The notes beneath the pieces were generated by a model. The model had not been told where the DNA came from, made no database searches, and saw only the letters and a list, made by a program, of their open reading frames with translations. The position numbers and the translations under genes were made by a program. A stretch of 25,095 nucleotides of DNA from Seminavis robusta (lineage: Eukaryota > Bacillariophyta > Bacillariophyceae > Naviculales > Naviculaceae), in contig CAICTM010001647.1 in NCBI GenBank assembly GCA_903772945.1, forward strand, positions 1 to 25,095. The letters are read 5' to 3'. How positions within the stretch are numbered: position 1 is the stretch's first letter; each line of letters opens with the position of its first letter. Below are positions 9,517 through 18,482 of this stretch, piece after piece.

Positions 9517-9666
9517 GTGGCCATTTTGATCCCCTGCACGAACCAAGGGTTTTGGCCCTTGGTTCTGGCAAGGGAGCTTTGGAAGGTTGCATCCTGTCTC
9601 CTATACCCCTACCACTAGTTGCAGAAAAGATCCTGGATTTTGAGTGTGGATAACAGTGCCACCTAG
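9517..9666. repeat. Degenerate direct repeat, copy B (5' of the relic)
   Basis: Same-orientation counterpart of 7489-7662. It shares gtggc/cattttg, the 29-base identical block at 9574-9602, accactagttgcagaaaag and cagtgccaccta. It also has a 9-bp hairpin at 9541-9564 that copy A lacks. Together the copies bracket the relic about 2 kb apart. Confidence 0.75.
9541..9564. repeat. 9-bp perfect hairpin
   Basis: aaccaaggg (9541-9549) pairs with cccttggtt (9556-9564) around a 6-base loop ttttgg. It is present only in direct-repeat copy B. It could form a stem-loop in DNA or RNA; no function can be assigned. Confidence 0.7.
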
Positions 9667-10264
9667 TGGCTCCTTTGTCGGTGGCCAAAGAGAGTGTGGA
9701 GTAGCTGGTTTTGCCTGGCTCTCCCCAAACTATCGCCTACTCTAGCTAGCTAGTCCTCCAAGTAGTAGCTAGCTTGGTGCGGGCTGCGGGCTGACACGCT
9801 GAAACAAGAGCTTAGGTATTTATTTGACCAGGTGGTCCTGGAAGCTGGATTCCAAGCGTGTTGTGGTGTGGTCCCGTGGTCCCTCCTACTATTAAATACA
9901 TGTAGTACATGTAGTGGTACCGGTGCCCCACAACATCATAAACACAGCAAGCTGGCTAGTGGTCGTGAAATTGGAATGACTGTCGGAATGTGACTCATAA
10001 TCCAAGTTGCCCCCATCACGTAGCAATCATTGAGACGACGTTTCTGTGTTTAAACGTCAGACACTGAACCCAAATCGAACCAGAAGCTGGATTAGAAGTC
10101 TGGGGAATCTCAACTGTCTCTGTGGCTACCGGTATCATATGTGGGATGTGGTATGTATGGTATGTGGGGCATCGAAATTTGATTATTAATTTTTAGGCCA
10201 TGGAGTCATGTTGGTTTTGCTTTTTCTAGTCTTATTCGAGTAGCTTTGGCTTTTGGTTGGCTTT

Positions 10265-10278
10265 GGGGGGGGGGGGGG
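10265..10278. repeat. Poly-G run (14 G)
   Basis: Fourteen consecutive G on the given strand in otherwise AT-balanced intergenic DNA. It is prone to length error and slippage. Confidence 0.85.
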
Positions 10279-10973
10279 AGCATGCAAACAGCACACCCTA
10301 CAGCTGCAGTCCTAGCAACTTCTTTTAAAAGTTGTACTAGCGACTAGTAGGCTAATCTGGAGTCTGGAGTACTGTAGTAGGCTAGTGGAGCTTAGAAGAG
10401 CTTGCATTGCTTGAAGCTCAGATCGTGGAAGTCAAACAAACAGGTTGCTACCGGTATGGCTTTAGCAAACCGTCCTGTATACCACTGGTGAAGGCTGGAG
10501 CAGCGGTAGCTGAACCCTTGAGATTAGTTGGCTCAACCATTGACTCCTACTACTTGTACGTCGTACTCATCAGGCTGCCAGGACAACCGCTTCTTAAAGC
10601 TTCCTTCTTGTACCCTCTTTATATCTCAAAAGCTCACCCCACTCCCCACTCCCCTGTAATCGTACATGTACATGTATGTACGTATGTACTGTTGTGGCAA
10701 TTGTCACCAGCGGCGCTTGTGTTGTCTGATTATAGGTTCTGTTCGGTTTTTATATTCCACATTTTCCTGGCTTTCTTCAACGCCGCACTTAGAGGGGTCA
10801 TTATTTGGCCTCCCTCTACCCAGTCTTGTGCCACCAGCTCAAAGACAGCAGCAGGACAGCAGCACGACCTCTTCCATTGTCGCCGTCTAAAATATCAAGT
10901 CGGAGGGAGGGCAAACTGACCAACCAAAGACCAAGCTAGCAAGGCTCCGGTTAACAGGCACAAAGACAGACGG

Positions 10974-10993
10974 ACAACAACAACAACAACAAA
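10974..10993. repeat. (CAA)n microsatellite
   Basis: acaacaacaacaacaacaaa, about six CAA units, some 250 bp before the ATG of the forward Ser-rich gene and plausibly in its 5' leader. Confidence 0.8.
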
Positions 10994-11243
10994 ACTATAA
11001 GAGAACGACAAGGAACAGCACGACAGCCATCGCCAACTCATCAGAAGGCTGATTGCACGGTCGCTGCATCACGGTATCTACTTTTCACTAGGTGCCGTCG
11101 TGTGTCCCCTGGCGGAAGGCTCATTATCAAAGCTATCCGTTGGGGTGATTGGCAATCGACCGGACCCCAAACTATCTATCATCAGTAACGTACGGTATTG
11201 TTCGATTGACTGACTGAAGTACTATTTTTTATTAATTTCATCC

Positions 11244-14200
11244 ATGATGGTCTCATCCGACCTCCGACACCACGCCCCACCTACCAACCGAAGGCCCTCG
11301 TACAACAACAGCTACAGCAGCAGCAGTAGCGATGACAGCAGCAGCCATGATAGCAGCGGCCGAATGATGCAGATGATGGGCATGGGTAGCCTGCTGCCGT
11401 CTCTCGATGCCTCTATGGATTCCCACTTTTCCATGGATCATAGTGGCCAAACCCAAACCACGACCAGTACGACTTGGCACACCAGTAGTGCCTTTAGCGC
11501 CAGCAATGGCAGTCAGACAGGTTCCTCGGCCTTTCTGGATCTAGATGATACTGTGGATGAGGACTTGAGAGAAGCCAGTCGACAGGCACGAAAAGCAAGC
11601 AGCATGGGCTATCAGCTCAAGAAAGCCTTTGGAAAGATTTCCTCTTCCAAGAGCAGCAAAAGTAAATCCAGCAGCAACAGCAGCAAAAAGAAGAGAAAGA
11701 GCAGCAGCCACAAACACTCCTCGTCGGGAAAGCGCCAACACGCTCCAGATATATTGGCAACGTCCACGTCCGCAACCGAGGACGACGAAAACGACAACCA
11801 CCATGTTCCATCCATTAATAAACGACTCGAGGAGGATCGAAATCAGTTGTATTCCGATGACGTGAGTGTCGACAGCACCATTGCGGGAGATCCACCCACT
11901 GTTTGTTCTGCCGCACCCACGGAAATGGCGGATGATTCCGAGATTTTCCTCGCCGCCGAACGACGTCGTGCCAAACCACCACTCCGGCGCAAGAGTACAC
12001 GACAGCAGCGAGGTGGCAGCGAACTGCTGCAATCGCAGCTTCAACCGCTCGACAATTCTTCCGGGAACAGCCAACGGCATCATCGACACTCGACGACCAT
12101 TGGCTCCTCGGCCAGAACAGCCACTAGCAGATCCACAGCCACCAGCAGTAGTACCGGTGCCAGCAGTGGCAGCAACAATACGAAAAAGTCTCGCCGATCA
12201 GAAGGCGCAAGTAGTAGTAGAAGTAGTGGCAAGTCGTCCAAGGCGATGCCGCCCAAATCCAAGTCCTACAGCAACGACCGGGAACCAGCAGCGCGACCAT
12301 TCAAGGACAACAAAAAAGACGCGGACGGTCGACCCGATGGACCGAAACGATCGTCATCCTTTGCCATGCCGCATCGTTCGTCTCGCAGCAACAATAATAA
12401 TAGTCTCGTCAATGCACAAGCCGCCATTCCCAATCCACGAAGCAAACAGCGCGAAGGATTGGAGCGACGTCCGCGTCGAAAAAGCGGAGATTCAACCCAC
12501 CAAAAGGTGACTCGGTCCAAATCGTCCAGCAAAATTGTGGTCGAAGATGGCAGTAACAGGAGTCATGGCAACAACAAGACCCGCAAGTCGAACATGAAGC
12601 GGTCCAAGTCCTTTGTGGTTCCAGGAAAGAGGGTCGATGACGAACATCATTCTGGTGCACCAAAAACCAAAGCTTCGAGGAAACACTCGGCTCCGTCGCG
12701 GTCCAAGTCGTTCGATGGTGGCATGATGCCCGATTTGACAGACATGGAAAAGCCGTCCCGCAGACGATCCTCGAGTCGAAATAATAATAGCAGCAGTCAC
12801 CACAAGGGCGACAAGAAAAAGGGCAATCCAGCAGCGAACAGCGCGGCAGCGGTCTGCCGACATGGAGAAAAACTTGGAGAATGCTGCTACGATCAGGAAG
12901 GCGGCGGCATGGGGTTATTTTCTCTGGAAGATCATTTCGGGGTGGAAAAGAAATCTTCCGATGAAATCAGCATTGATACGGCATCGATTGGTGTGGATTC
13001 GCATGATAACAGGAATTACTTGTCGAAATCGTTGTTGACAAAGAAGAACCACGAGAAACGGGATGGATCCTCCCACCACAACAATTCCAGCGACGATGAA
13101 AAGCAGCGACGGCGGCGGTCCAATTCTCGCCCCAAAACTCCTGAACCCAGCGATGAACGGCCACGTTCGAGATCACACTCCAAATCAAGATCTCAGTCTC
13201 GGACCCGAAGAGGGGAGGAAGGTCACGGCAACACAAGATCACCTTCTCGAAGTCGACGATCCAATAGCGATCGTGGACGGGGACGGCGATCTACCGTGGA
13301 CCGTGGTAGTTCCAAGCCGCGAGCGCATCGAGGCAAAGGCAACCATTCTTCCAGATCAAAGCCACGCCGAGGTAGACGCTCCACGAGTCGTTCGTCAAGT
13401 CCCTCCCGGCGGGTTGCCATTAGTCAATCTCGACGATCAAGCAGTCGATCACTGAGCCGCTCGACAAGTCCTTCCGCGCGACGACCTTCCATCAATCAAT
13501 CTCGAAGATCTACCGGTAGCGGCCGCTCCACAAGTCCTTCCTCTCGACGACCTTCCATCAATCAATCTCGAAGATCTACCGGTAGCGGCCGTTCCAAGAG
13601 TCGCTCTCCTTGCCGTGCCTCGATGAAAGGACGACGAGCCAGCAGTCGCTCTGTCAGCCCATCGCAGAGGACCGGGTCTCGTCGGCCATCACTCGCTGAA
13701 GCTAAGAGAGGGCGCTCGAAATCGGTGGCTCGCCGTTCTTCACAGCTGCAGCAGCAGGACCGGTCCTTGTCGAAAAAGAGACGACCCAGTACCAGTGTGA
13801 AGGCACAAGATCGCGGGATAAGTTCCAGTGCAGCGCGACGCGAAAGTAACAGCTATACCATGAAAGAATTCGAGACTCTATCCAAGCTGGACTCGGTAGC
13901 GAAGAGACAACAAAGCAGCAGCAAGAATCTCAAACAGTACGAGAACTTAGCCAAGGACAACGTACCGGTAGTGCCCAGCGATGCTGGGCCTGGTCGCCGA
14001 CCTCGTTCCCTCTCGCGAACGCGTCTTGACGACGAAGCTGCAAAGTCTGGGGGCTCGGGGTCTCTCAAGAGCCAGCTTTCGGGCAGTCCGAATGCCCGCC
14101 CGTCGAGATCATTGTCTCGCAGTCACTCCAAGAAGAGTGGGGACCAGGCAGGGATTGGAAAGTACATCCAGCGCAAGCAGACTGGACAAAAGGCCAAGAA

Positions 14201-14753
14201 AGAAGATGATACCAAAAGCACAGGAACGAGCTCTACGGGTACCAATGAAATCTCCTACGCCACGCCATCTTGGATGTGGCATAACTCTGCAGCAGGGTCT
14301 ACCTCCTGTTTTGGGAGCAAGGATGCGTTCGCTGATTTCAGTGCCAATTCCTTCTCGGGGGCGTCTTTCGGGAGTCATTCATACGATGCAACTGCAGAGG
14401 TGGGAACCCCCAAGAGCCAAGCCTCCAATTCGACCTGGGGTACTCCTGCGACTGCCGCGACTTCTGGTACAGGATCAGATGGCAGTAATGTCAATACCCC
14501 GCCTCCAGTGAGCGCAGCAGGAAACGGTGCTTCTGGTAACAATATCAGCCCGCCACTTGTGGATTCAATGAACAACTCCGTATCAAGTCTGCCTGCAAAT
14601 GCGACGCCATGCACGAAGGCCAAGCACTTTTTTGGCAAGGCTATGAAAGAAGAACAGGAGCAGCTTCTTATCCAGAGCCAGCAACTCTTTCAAAATCAAA
14701 ATGCTGCACCACAGCCTGCGGTGCCGCCCTCTATGTTTGATCCAATGGAATAG
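11244..14753 (+). CDS. Large RS-repeat, Ser-rich disordered protein (1169 aa)
   Basis: A single 1169-codon frame runs from ATG at 11244 (ATGATG, either possible) to TAG at 14753. No recognised catalytic domain. Several islands look ordered in a Ser/Arg/Lys-rich chain: residues about 97-135 (FLDLDDTVDEDL, then a basic helix); about 536-600, with CRHGEKLGECC and FSLEDHFG; about 871-905, with MKEFETLSKLDSVAKRQ; and a C-terminal helix near 1122 with KAKHFFGKAMKEEQEQL. Residues about 626-800 are dense in RS/SR dipeptides (SRSHSKSRSQSRT, RSVSPSQR), the pattern phosphorylated by SR-protein kinases in splicing factors, but no RRM is visible. A 66-bp tandem duplication lies inside this zone. There is no signal peptide. 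Composition, size and lack of introns match the reverse-strand gene at 3841-6462, so the two may be functionally or evolutionarily linked; this is inference. Confidence 0.85.
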   Translation: MMVSSDLRHHAPPTNRRPSYNNSYSSSSSDDSSSHDSSGRMMQMMGMGSLLPSLDASMDSHFSMDHSGQTQTTTSTTWHTSSAFSASNGSQTGSSAFLDLDDTVDEDLREASRQARKASSMGYQLKKAFGKISSSKSSKSKSSSNSSKKKRKSSSHKHSSSGKRQHAPDILATSTSATEDDENDNHHVPSINKRLEEDRNQLYSDDVSVDSTIAGDPPTVCSAAPTEMADDSEIFLAAERRRAKPPLRRKSTRQQRGGSELLQSQLQPLDNSSGNSQRHHRHSTTIGSSARTATSRSTATSSSTGASSGSNNTKKSRRSEGASSSRSSGKSSKAMPPKSKSYSNDREPAARPFKDNKKDADGRPDGPKRSSSFAMPHRSSRSNNNNSLVNAQAAIPNPRSKQREGLERRPRRKSGDSTHQKVTRSKSSSKIVVEDGSNRSHGNNKTRKSNMKRSKSFVVPGKRVDDEHHSGAPKTKASRKHSAPSRSKSFDGGMMPDLTDMEKPSRRRSSSRNNNSSSHHKGDKKKGNPAANSAAAVCRHGEKLGECCYDQEGGGMGLFSLEDHFGVEKKSSDEISIDTASIGVDSHDNRNYLSKSLLTKKNHEKRDGSSHHNNSSDDEKQRRRRSNSRPKTPEPSDERPRSRSHSKSRSQSRTRRGEEGHGNTRSPSRSRRSNSDRGRGRRSTVDRGSSKPRAHRGKGNHSSRSKPRRGRRSTSRSSSPSRRVAISQSRRSSSRSLSRSTSPSARRPSINQSRRSTGSGRSTSPSSRRPSINQSRRSTGSGRSKSRSPCRASMKGRRASSRSVSPSQRTGSRRPSLAEAKRGRSKSVARRSSQLQQQDRSLSKKRRPSTSVKAQDRGISSSAARRESNSYTMKEFETLSKLDSVAKRQQSSSKNLKQYENLAKDNVPVVPSDAGPGRRPRSLSRTRLDDEAAKSGGSGSLKSQLSGSPNARPSRSLSRSHSKKSGDQAGIGKYIQRKQTGQKAKKEDDTKSTGTSSTGTNEISYATPSWMWHNSAAGSTSCFGSKDAFADFSANSFSGASFGSHSYDATAEVGTPKSQASNSTWGTPATAATSGTGSDGSNVNTPPPVSAAGNGASGNNISPPLVDSMNNSVSSLPANATPCTKAKHFFGKAMKEEQEQLLIQSQQLFQNQNAAPQPAVPPSMFDPME
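13479..13594 (+). repeat. 66-bp in-frame tandem duplication in the RS domain
   Basis: Unit 1 begins at 13479 (cgacgaccttcc) and unit 2 at 13545, and the second copy is near identical until about 13594. The period of 66 bp equals 22 codons, so the frame is kept. Each unit encodes RRPSINQSRRSTGSGRS. High DNA identity points to a recent duplication. Confidence 0.9.
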
Positions 14754-15339
14754 GATGCAAACCCTCTAATGACTAGCTAGCTTAGTGATTTGCTACCGTA
14801 CATCTACTGCTATTTTCAAGTTCTCAGCCATTGATAGTCGCGGCACCGCACCGGTAGATACCTTTTAAAGGGCTCCAAGAACTTCACTCTTGGCCTGCCC
14901 CCCACACAGCCATTTGAACACCCTTGTCAAGTCCCCTACTAGCTAGTACATGTACGGTACATCACAACAAGTAGGTGTACCGGTAGGCAGGAGAAGGTCG
15001 ATGCCCCATTCCAGATTCCTGTAACTGGAAATGTGACAGCTAGCTAGTGACGATGGGACCCTTGACAACAACCCTTCATCAGATGTCAGCTGCTACGCTG
15101 TACGGTGTATGGTGTACTGGTAATGGCCTCTGTAATGTGAAGGGTGGTGTCAACTTCGCGTTCCGGCAGGGTGCGTAAGACTTTCTTCACTTTTTTCGCA
15201 CTCACTCTGCTTTTTGCGCTTCCTTCCGTCAAACCCCACTACCAGGTACCCGCAACCAGTATCATAGTCCTATCTTCTTGACTTTAAAAGTTAAACTTGC
15301 TCAGCCATCACGCTGTTTTGGTTTGTTGTTTGGAGCAAA
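14754..15339. other. Intergenic region upstream of inositol oxygenase
   Basis: 586 bp with no recognised gene. It holds CTAGCTAG copies near 14774, 14939 and 15041, gtacatgtac near 14947, and gtaccggtag near 14978. The AT-rich string ctttaaaagtt near 15281 lies about 50 bp before the first ATG and could be a core promoter element. Confidence 0.55.
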
Positions 15340-16451
15340 ATGATGCAAGAAGAGACAATGGCACAAGAGCGTCCTGGTGTTCCTAGTATATTTGATAACA
15401 TCAAGACCAATGAAAAGGCAGATGAAGATTTCAGGATCTACAATGAAGACACATCGCCAGCAAGAGTGGTACAGCACTACAAGGATATGCGCCGCTTCCA
15501 TACAGTTTCCTTCTACCGAAAAATGGAGGACAAATACTGTTTTGGAAATGGAAACTATCGTCGGCTGATGACAATTGAGGAAGCCTTTGACGAGTTGGAA
15601 CATTATGTGGTGAGTTTCGGAACATGCTGTCATTGTCTGACATGGAAAACCCGACTTTGGTAAAATGTCTCACAATGATCTTTTTTCTCAGGATGCTTCC
15701 GATCCTGACTTGGATCTGCCCAATAAACTTCATCTGCTCCAGACAGCCGAAGGCATTCGGCGAGCGGGACATCCTGACTGGTTCCAGCTTGTAGGATTGC
15801 TACATGACATGGGAAAAATCATGTTCCTGTGGGGCAGAGCCGAAGATGGACAAGATGGCCGCACAGCCGATGAAACAGCCAAGCAATGGGCGTTGGGTGG
15901 CGATACCTTTGTGGTTGGCTGCAAAATCCCTGATGAAGCTGTGGTGTTTCCGGAATTCAATCATCTGAATCCAGATATGCACGACAAGCGCTACAACTCA
16001 CTCTATGGCATGTACGAGCCCAACTGTGGACTCGACGAGTTGTTTTTTTCCTGGGGGCACGACGAGTACATGTGGAGGGTAAGTGGATTGGCTGTTTTTT
16101 TTTAATTGATACCAAGAGAGGTACCGGTATCGGAATGAAGCTCACGAGTCTCGTCTTTGCCTGCCTCTCATATTCCGGTAGATGTTGGTGGCCAACGACA
16201 CTGCTATTCCCCAAGAAGGTTTGGATATGATCCGATACCATTCCGCATACCCCATGCATGACAAGGGAGCCTACCAACACCTTCTCAAGGAAGAAGACCA
16301 TGAACGTTTAGAGTGGATTCGGCTCTTCAACCGGTTTGATCTCTACACCAAGGACGGAGACAATGACATCCGGACTGACATGGAAACGCTCTGGCCATAC
16401 TACAAGGGTCTCTTGAACAAGTACGGACTGGGAGGCAAGCTCAAGTGGTAA
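15340..16451 (+). CDS. MIOX: myo-Inositol oxygenase (three exons)
   Basis: This non-haem di-iron enzyme opens myo-inositol with O2 to give D-glucuronate. Exons are 15340-15609, 15692-16078 and 16182-16451; the introns (82 and 103 nt) start GTGAGT and GTAAGT and end CAG and TAG. The spliced protein is 308 aa, close to the roughly 285 aa of animal MIOX. All six iron ligands of the human enzyme align: His104 ([11 protein letters not shown]), His128 and Asp129 (GLLHDMGK), His213 (SWGHDEYM), His239 ([10 protein letters not shown]) and Asp272 (FNRFDLYTK). GDTFVVGC and [11 protein letters not shown] are also typical. No targeting peptide is seen, so it is probably cytosolic. An insert of about 14 residues after LWGRAEDG is unlike animal enzymes. 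The in-frame ATGs at 15343 and 15358 are alternative starts. Diatoms could use it for inositol breakdown or for uronic-acid supply to cell-surface polysaccharide; which of these is not shown here. Confidence 0.95.
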
Positions 16452-16727
16452 ATGGGCACTTTCAAGGTATTGAAGACTTCCAGGCTTGTTGTTTGAAGAT
16501 AGGAGTGGCTGGTAGGATAGGAATCAACTTTGCCCAAGAGAGGTGCAAGAACTCTTGGGAGGAACTGAAGGATGTAGACAGTAGAACTAGGCAACAGTAA
16601 ATATAGTGTTTAGATTACATGAGCGGACCGGTTGCTGAATCGACAGGGAACAGTTGACGGACTTACCACGCCTGCACATATCTATACAATGGGATTCGGA
16701 GAAGACCTTGATGAAGTAGCTGGATTC
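16452..16727. other. 3' flank of inositol oxygenase
   Basis: No gene recognised between the MIOX stop and the start of U-box-like homology near 16728. Presumably 3' UTR and polyadenylation region. Confidence 0.5.
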
Positions 16728-16940
16728 AGTAATAACTGACCAGCCTTGCCGGTACGCTAAGCAGCAATGAAGGAGGTGTGTTACCCTGTTGCTCAGAACC
16801 TGGCAAGGGATCCAGTCTTTGACCCAGATGGTTATACAAACGCAAAAGCAAGCAAACGTTACAGTACTCTGGAGGCGAACAGTGCTACTGGGAGTGCCGA
16901 GGCAGTCAAGGGTGTTGTTGAATCCATCGGTACATCGTAG
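16728..16940 (+). pseudogene. U-box relic related to the intact gene downstream
   Basis: The frame 16767-16940 (57 codons, ending TAG) reads PVAQNLARDPVFDPDGYT and aligns with PITQDLLRDPVIDPEGYT of the second U-box at 17436-18482. At DNA level gatccagt-tttgaccca-a-gg-ta-ac matches, and homology begins upstream at aagcagcaaYgaaRgaggtgt (16760 here, 17890 in the gene) and perhaps from 16728. After GYT the U-box lacks the ER/W core and SPIT segment and stops. The ATG at 16767 lies inside the homology and is accidental. It is best read as a decayed partial duplicate about 1.1 kb upstream of the source gene. Confidence 0.65.
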
Positions 16941-17435
16941 CTCGAATGCTAATGGTAATGTTGAAACGGGGGGATAGTACTGGTACCAGGTACCGCACTC
17001 ACGGAGCATGCAGTAGGAGCCAGGAGCCAGGACTTCTTTTGTCACAACGATGTGCCAGGGAATGGGCACATACTAGTACGACACCATCAGAATGTTCGGT
17101 GTTCGGTACATGTGGGTAATGGGAGAAAACAATGAGCCAGCTAGTCGAGCAACCATGGTTTTCCCGCGAATAAAATTAGCGTCATTGTGCCCAATCCTAT
17201 TTATGGACGGCTTGACGAACAGTCCTGTAAAGCCTTTTTATCAATGCTTGCTTGTAGCGTTTTGATGTTTACGATTACAAACGGTACTACATAGCTTTGG
17301 TACCGCCGCCATCGACCCTCACATTTTGTCAGGTCAGGTACGGTATCAGCAGCAGGTGGCGGGTTGCTTCAGTTTCCTCGAGCTTGGAAGTAGCTGCTGG
17401 CAGAACTAAGTTACGAGGCAACCTAATTCTCTTGT
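16941..17435. other. Intergenic region upstream of the tandem U-box gene
   Basis: No gene recognised. It carries tggtaccaggtaccgc near 16980 and ggtacatgtgg near 17106, and should include the promoter of the U-box gene. The frame at 17297-17626 overlaps that gene in another phase and is not credible. Confidence 0.5.
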
Positions 17436-18482
17436 ATGCTGGGCCCAGAGCGCCAGCAACAGCTCAGCGTTTCAATGTCATCCGGAAGGAGCAAAGCTGT
17501 AGCTGTCGGGTTGGGAACGAACACGGAATCCACCGAGAACGCCAACGTGATAGGGGAGAGCGAGGGATGTCCAGTAAATCTAACCCACGAGACAAGCGAC
17601 CTTTCAGAAGTCAATATCATTGTTGACCTCGAAAAGGGACACATCGGCCATGGCCCGAGCCGGTGGCATGGCAGGTTTCACCCTCGTGTTGTATTGCCCA
17701 AGCAAGTGGTGCGCTGCCCCATAACCAACCTCCCCATTGAAGATGGAATTGTAAGCCCCACAGATGGGCTCACTTACGAGCGAGACTCGGTTCAGAGAAG
17801 GGATTGCGAGAGCGCATTGGACTATTACCCCAACCGAGCCCTGATGGAGTACCTGGCACCAGTCACTGACCCGCTCAAGGAAATTCAACCAAGCAGCAAC
17901 GAAAGAGGTGTCTTCCTTTGCCCAATCACACAGGACTTGCTGCGAGATCCAGTCATTGACCCAGAAGGCTACACCTTTGAGCGAAACGCCGTTGAAGAAT
18001 GGATTCGGAACCATGGAGTCTCGCCCATCACACGCAAACCACTACATGTGGATGATCTATACCAAAATACCACGCTGCTAGCTGTGCTGATACGGGAAGT
18101 ACAACGACAAACGGACATGGGAATAATCAAGGAGTGCGATGCAATCAACGAATGGAAGAAAGACATAAAATCTGGTTCTACAGGACCAAACTATCAGCTC
18201 AAACGCTCAAGCAGCGGCACCTGTGCCGGCAGGCCGCACCGCGAGTCTCAGGACTCCGACATCGACGATCCTGACTTCTTAAGACGGGCAGGGATATGGA
18301 GTGCCCTGGTTGTCATTACTGTGGTTGCATTGATGAATATGCAGAGGTTCAACGCAACATCCGTCGTTATTGTGTTCTTGGTTATTGTATTGTTTGTTCT
18401 GCTGTTCTACCCGGGCCTGACACCATCAGCATCAACAACAACAAATCACCCCACAACGTCGGCTACGAGTACGCAGACATGA
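17436..18482 (+). CDS. Tandem U-box protein with C-terminal membrane hairpin (348 aa)
   Basis: Single-exon 348-aa frame. U-box 1 (about residues 91-141) reads VRCPITNLPIEDGIVSPTDG, then TYERDSVQ and ALDYYPNRALMEYL; it lacks the usual W-x(8)-SPIT stretch and may be degenerate. U-box 2 (about 159-224) is classic: FLCPITQDLLRDPV, DPEGYTFERNAVEEW, HGVSPITRKPL. U-boxes bind E2 enzymes without zinc and confer ubiquitin-ligase activity, so an E3 role is likely. Residues about 286-302 (IWSALVVITVVALM) and 307-326 (ATSVVIVFLVIVLFVLLFY) form two closely spaced membrane helices, followed by a short Ser/Thr tail. That predicts a tail-anchored hairpin with the U-boxes in the cytosol. The ATG at 17475 is an alternative start. 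It converges on RRP45, with 96 bp between the stops. The membrane and the targets are unknown. Confidence 0.85.
   Translation: MLGPERQQQLSVSMSSGRSKAVAVGLGTNTESTENANVIGESEGCPVNLTHETSDLSEVNIIVDLEKGHIGHGPSRWHGRFHPRVVLPKQVVRCPITNLPIEDGIVSPTDGLTYERDSVQRRDCESALDYYPNRALMEYLAPVTDPLKEIQPSSNERGVFLCPITQDLLRDPVIDPEGYTFERNAVEEWIRNHGVSPITRKPLHVDDLYQNTTLLAVLIREVQRQTDMGIIKECDAINEWKKDIKSGSTGPNYQLKRSSSGTCAGRPHRESQDSDIDDPDFLRRAGIWSALVVITVVALMNMQRFNATSVVIVFLVIVLFVLLFYPGLTPSASTTTNHPTTSATSTQT

Larger units (their letters stand above)
9667..11243. other. Intergenic region and 5' leader of the 1169-aa gene
   Basis: About 1.6 kb without a recognised gene; the longest frame (10407-10919) has no family features. Structure seen: CTAGCTAGCTAG near 9740, tacatgtagtacatgtag near 9898, a run of 14 G at 10265-10278, gtacatgtacatgtatgtac near 10664, and a (CAA)n tract at 10974-10993. 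The last 250 bases probably include the promoter and leader of the forward Ser-rich gene. Confidence 0.55.

Noticed and set aside
10407..10919. 170-codon forward frame before the large RS gene
   Set aside because: It crosses microsatellite-like and palindromic DNA and shows no domain; it lies in probable promoter/leader sequence.
11541..12089. 182-codon reverse frame inside the 1169-aa gene
   Set aside because: Antisense shadow of repetitive Ser/Lys codons; poly-Leu/Ala content and no family features.
11244..14753. Silaffin-like silica-forming protein, because of Lys/Ser clusters
   Set aside because: No signal peptide; the RS dipeptides and basic patches fit a nuclear protein better than a secreted silica protein.
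16587..17069. 160-codon reverse frame between MIOX and the U-box gene
   Set aside because: It overlaps the forward U-box relic; its resemblance to the reverse frame at 17604-18014 is explained by both being antisense to homologous U-box DNA.
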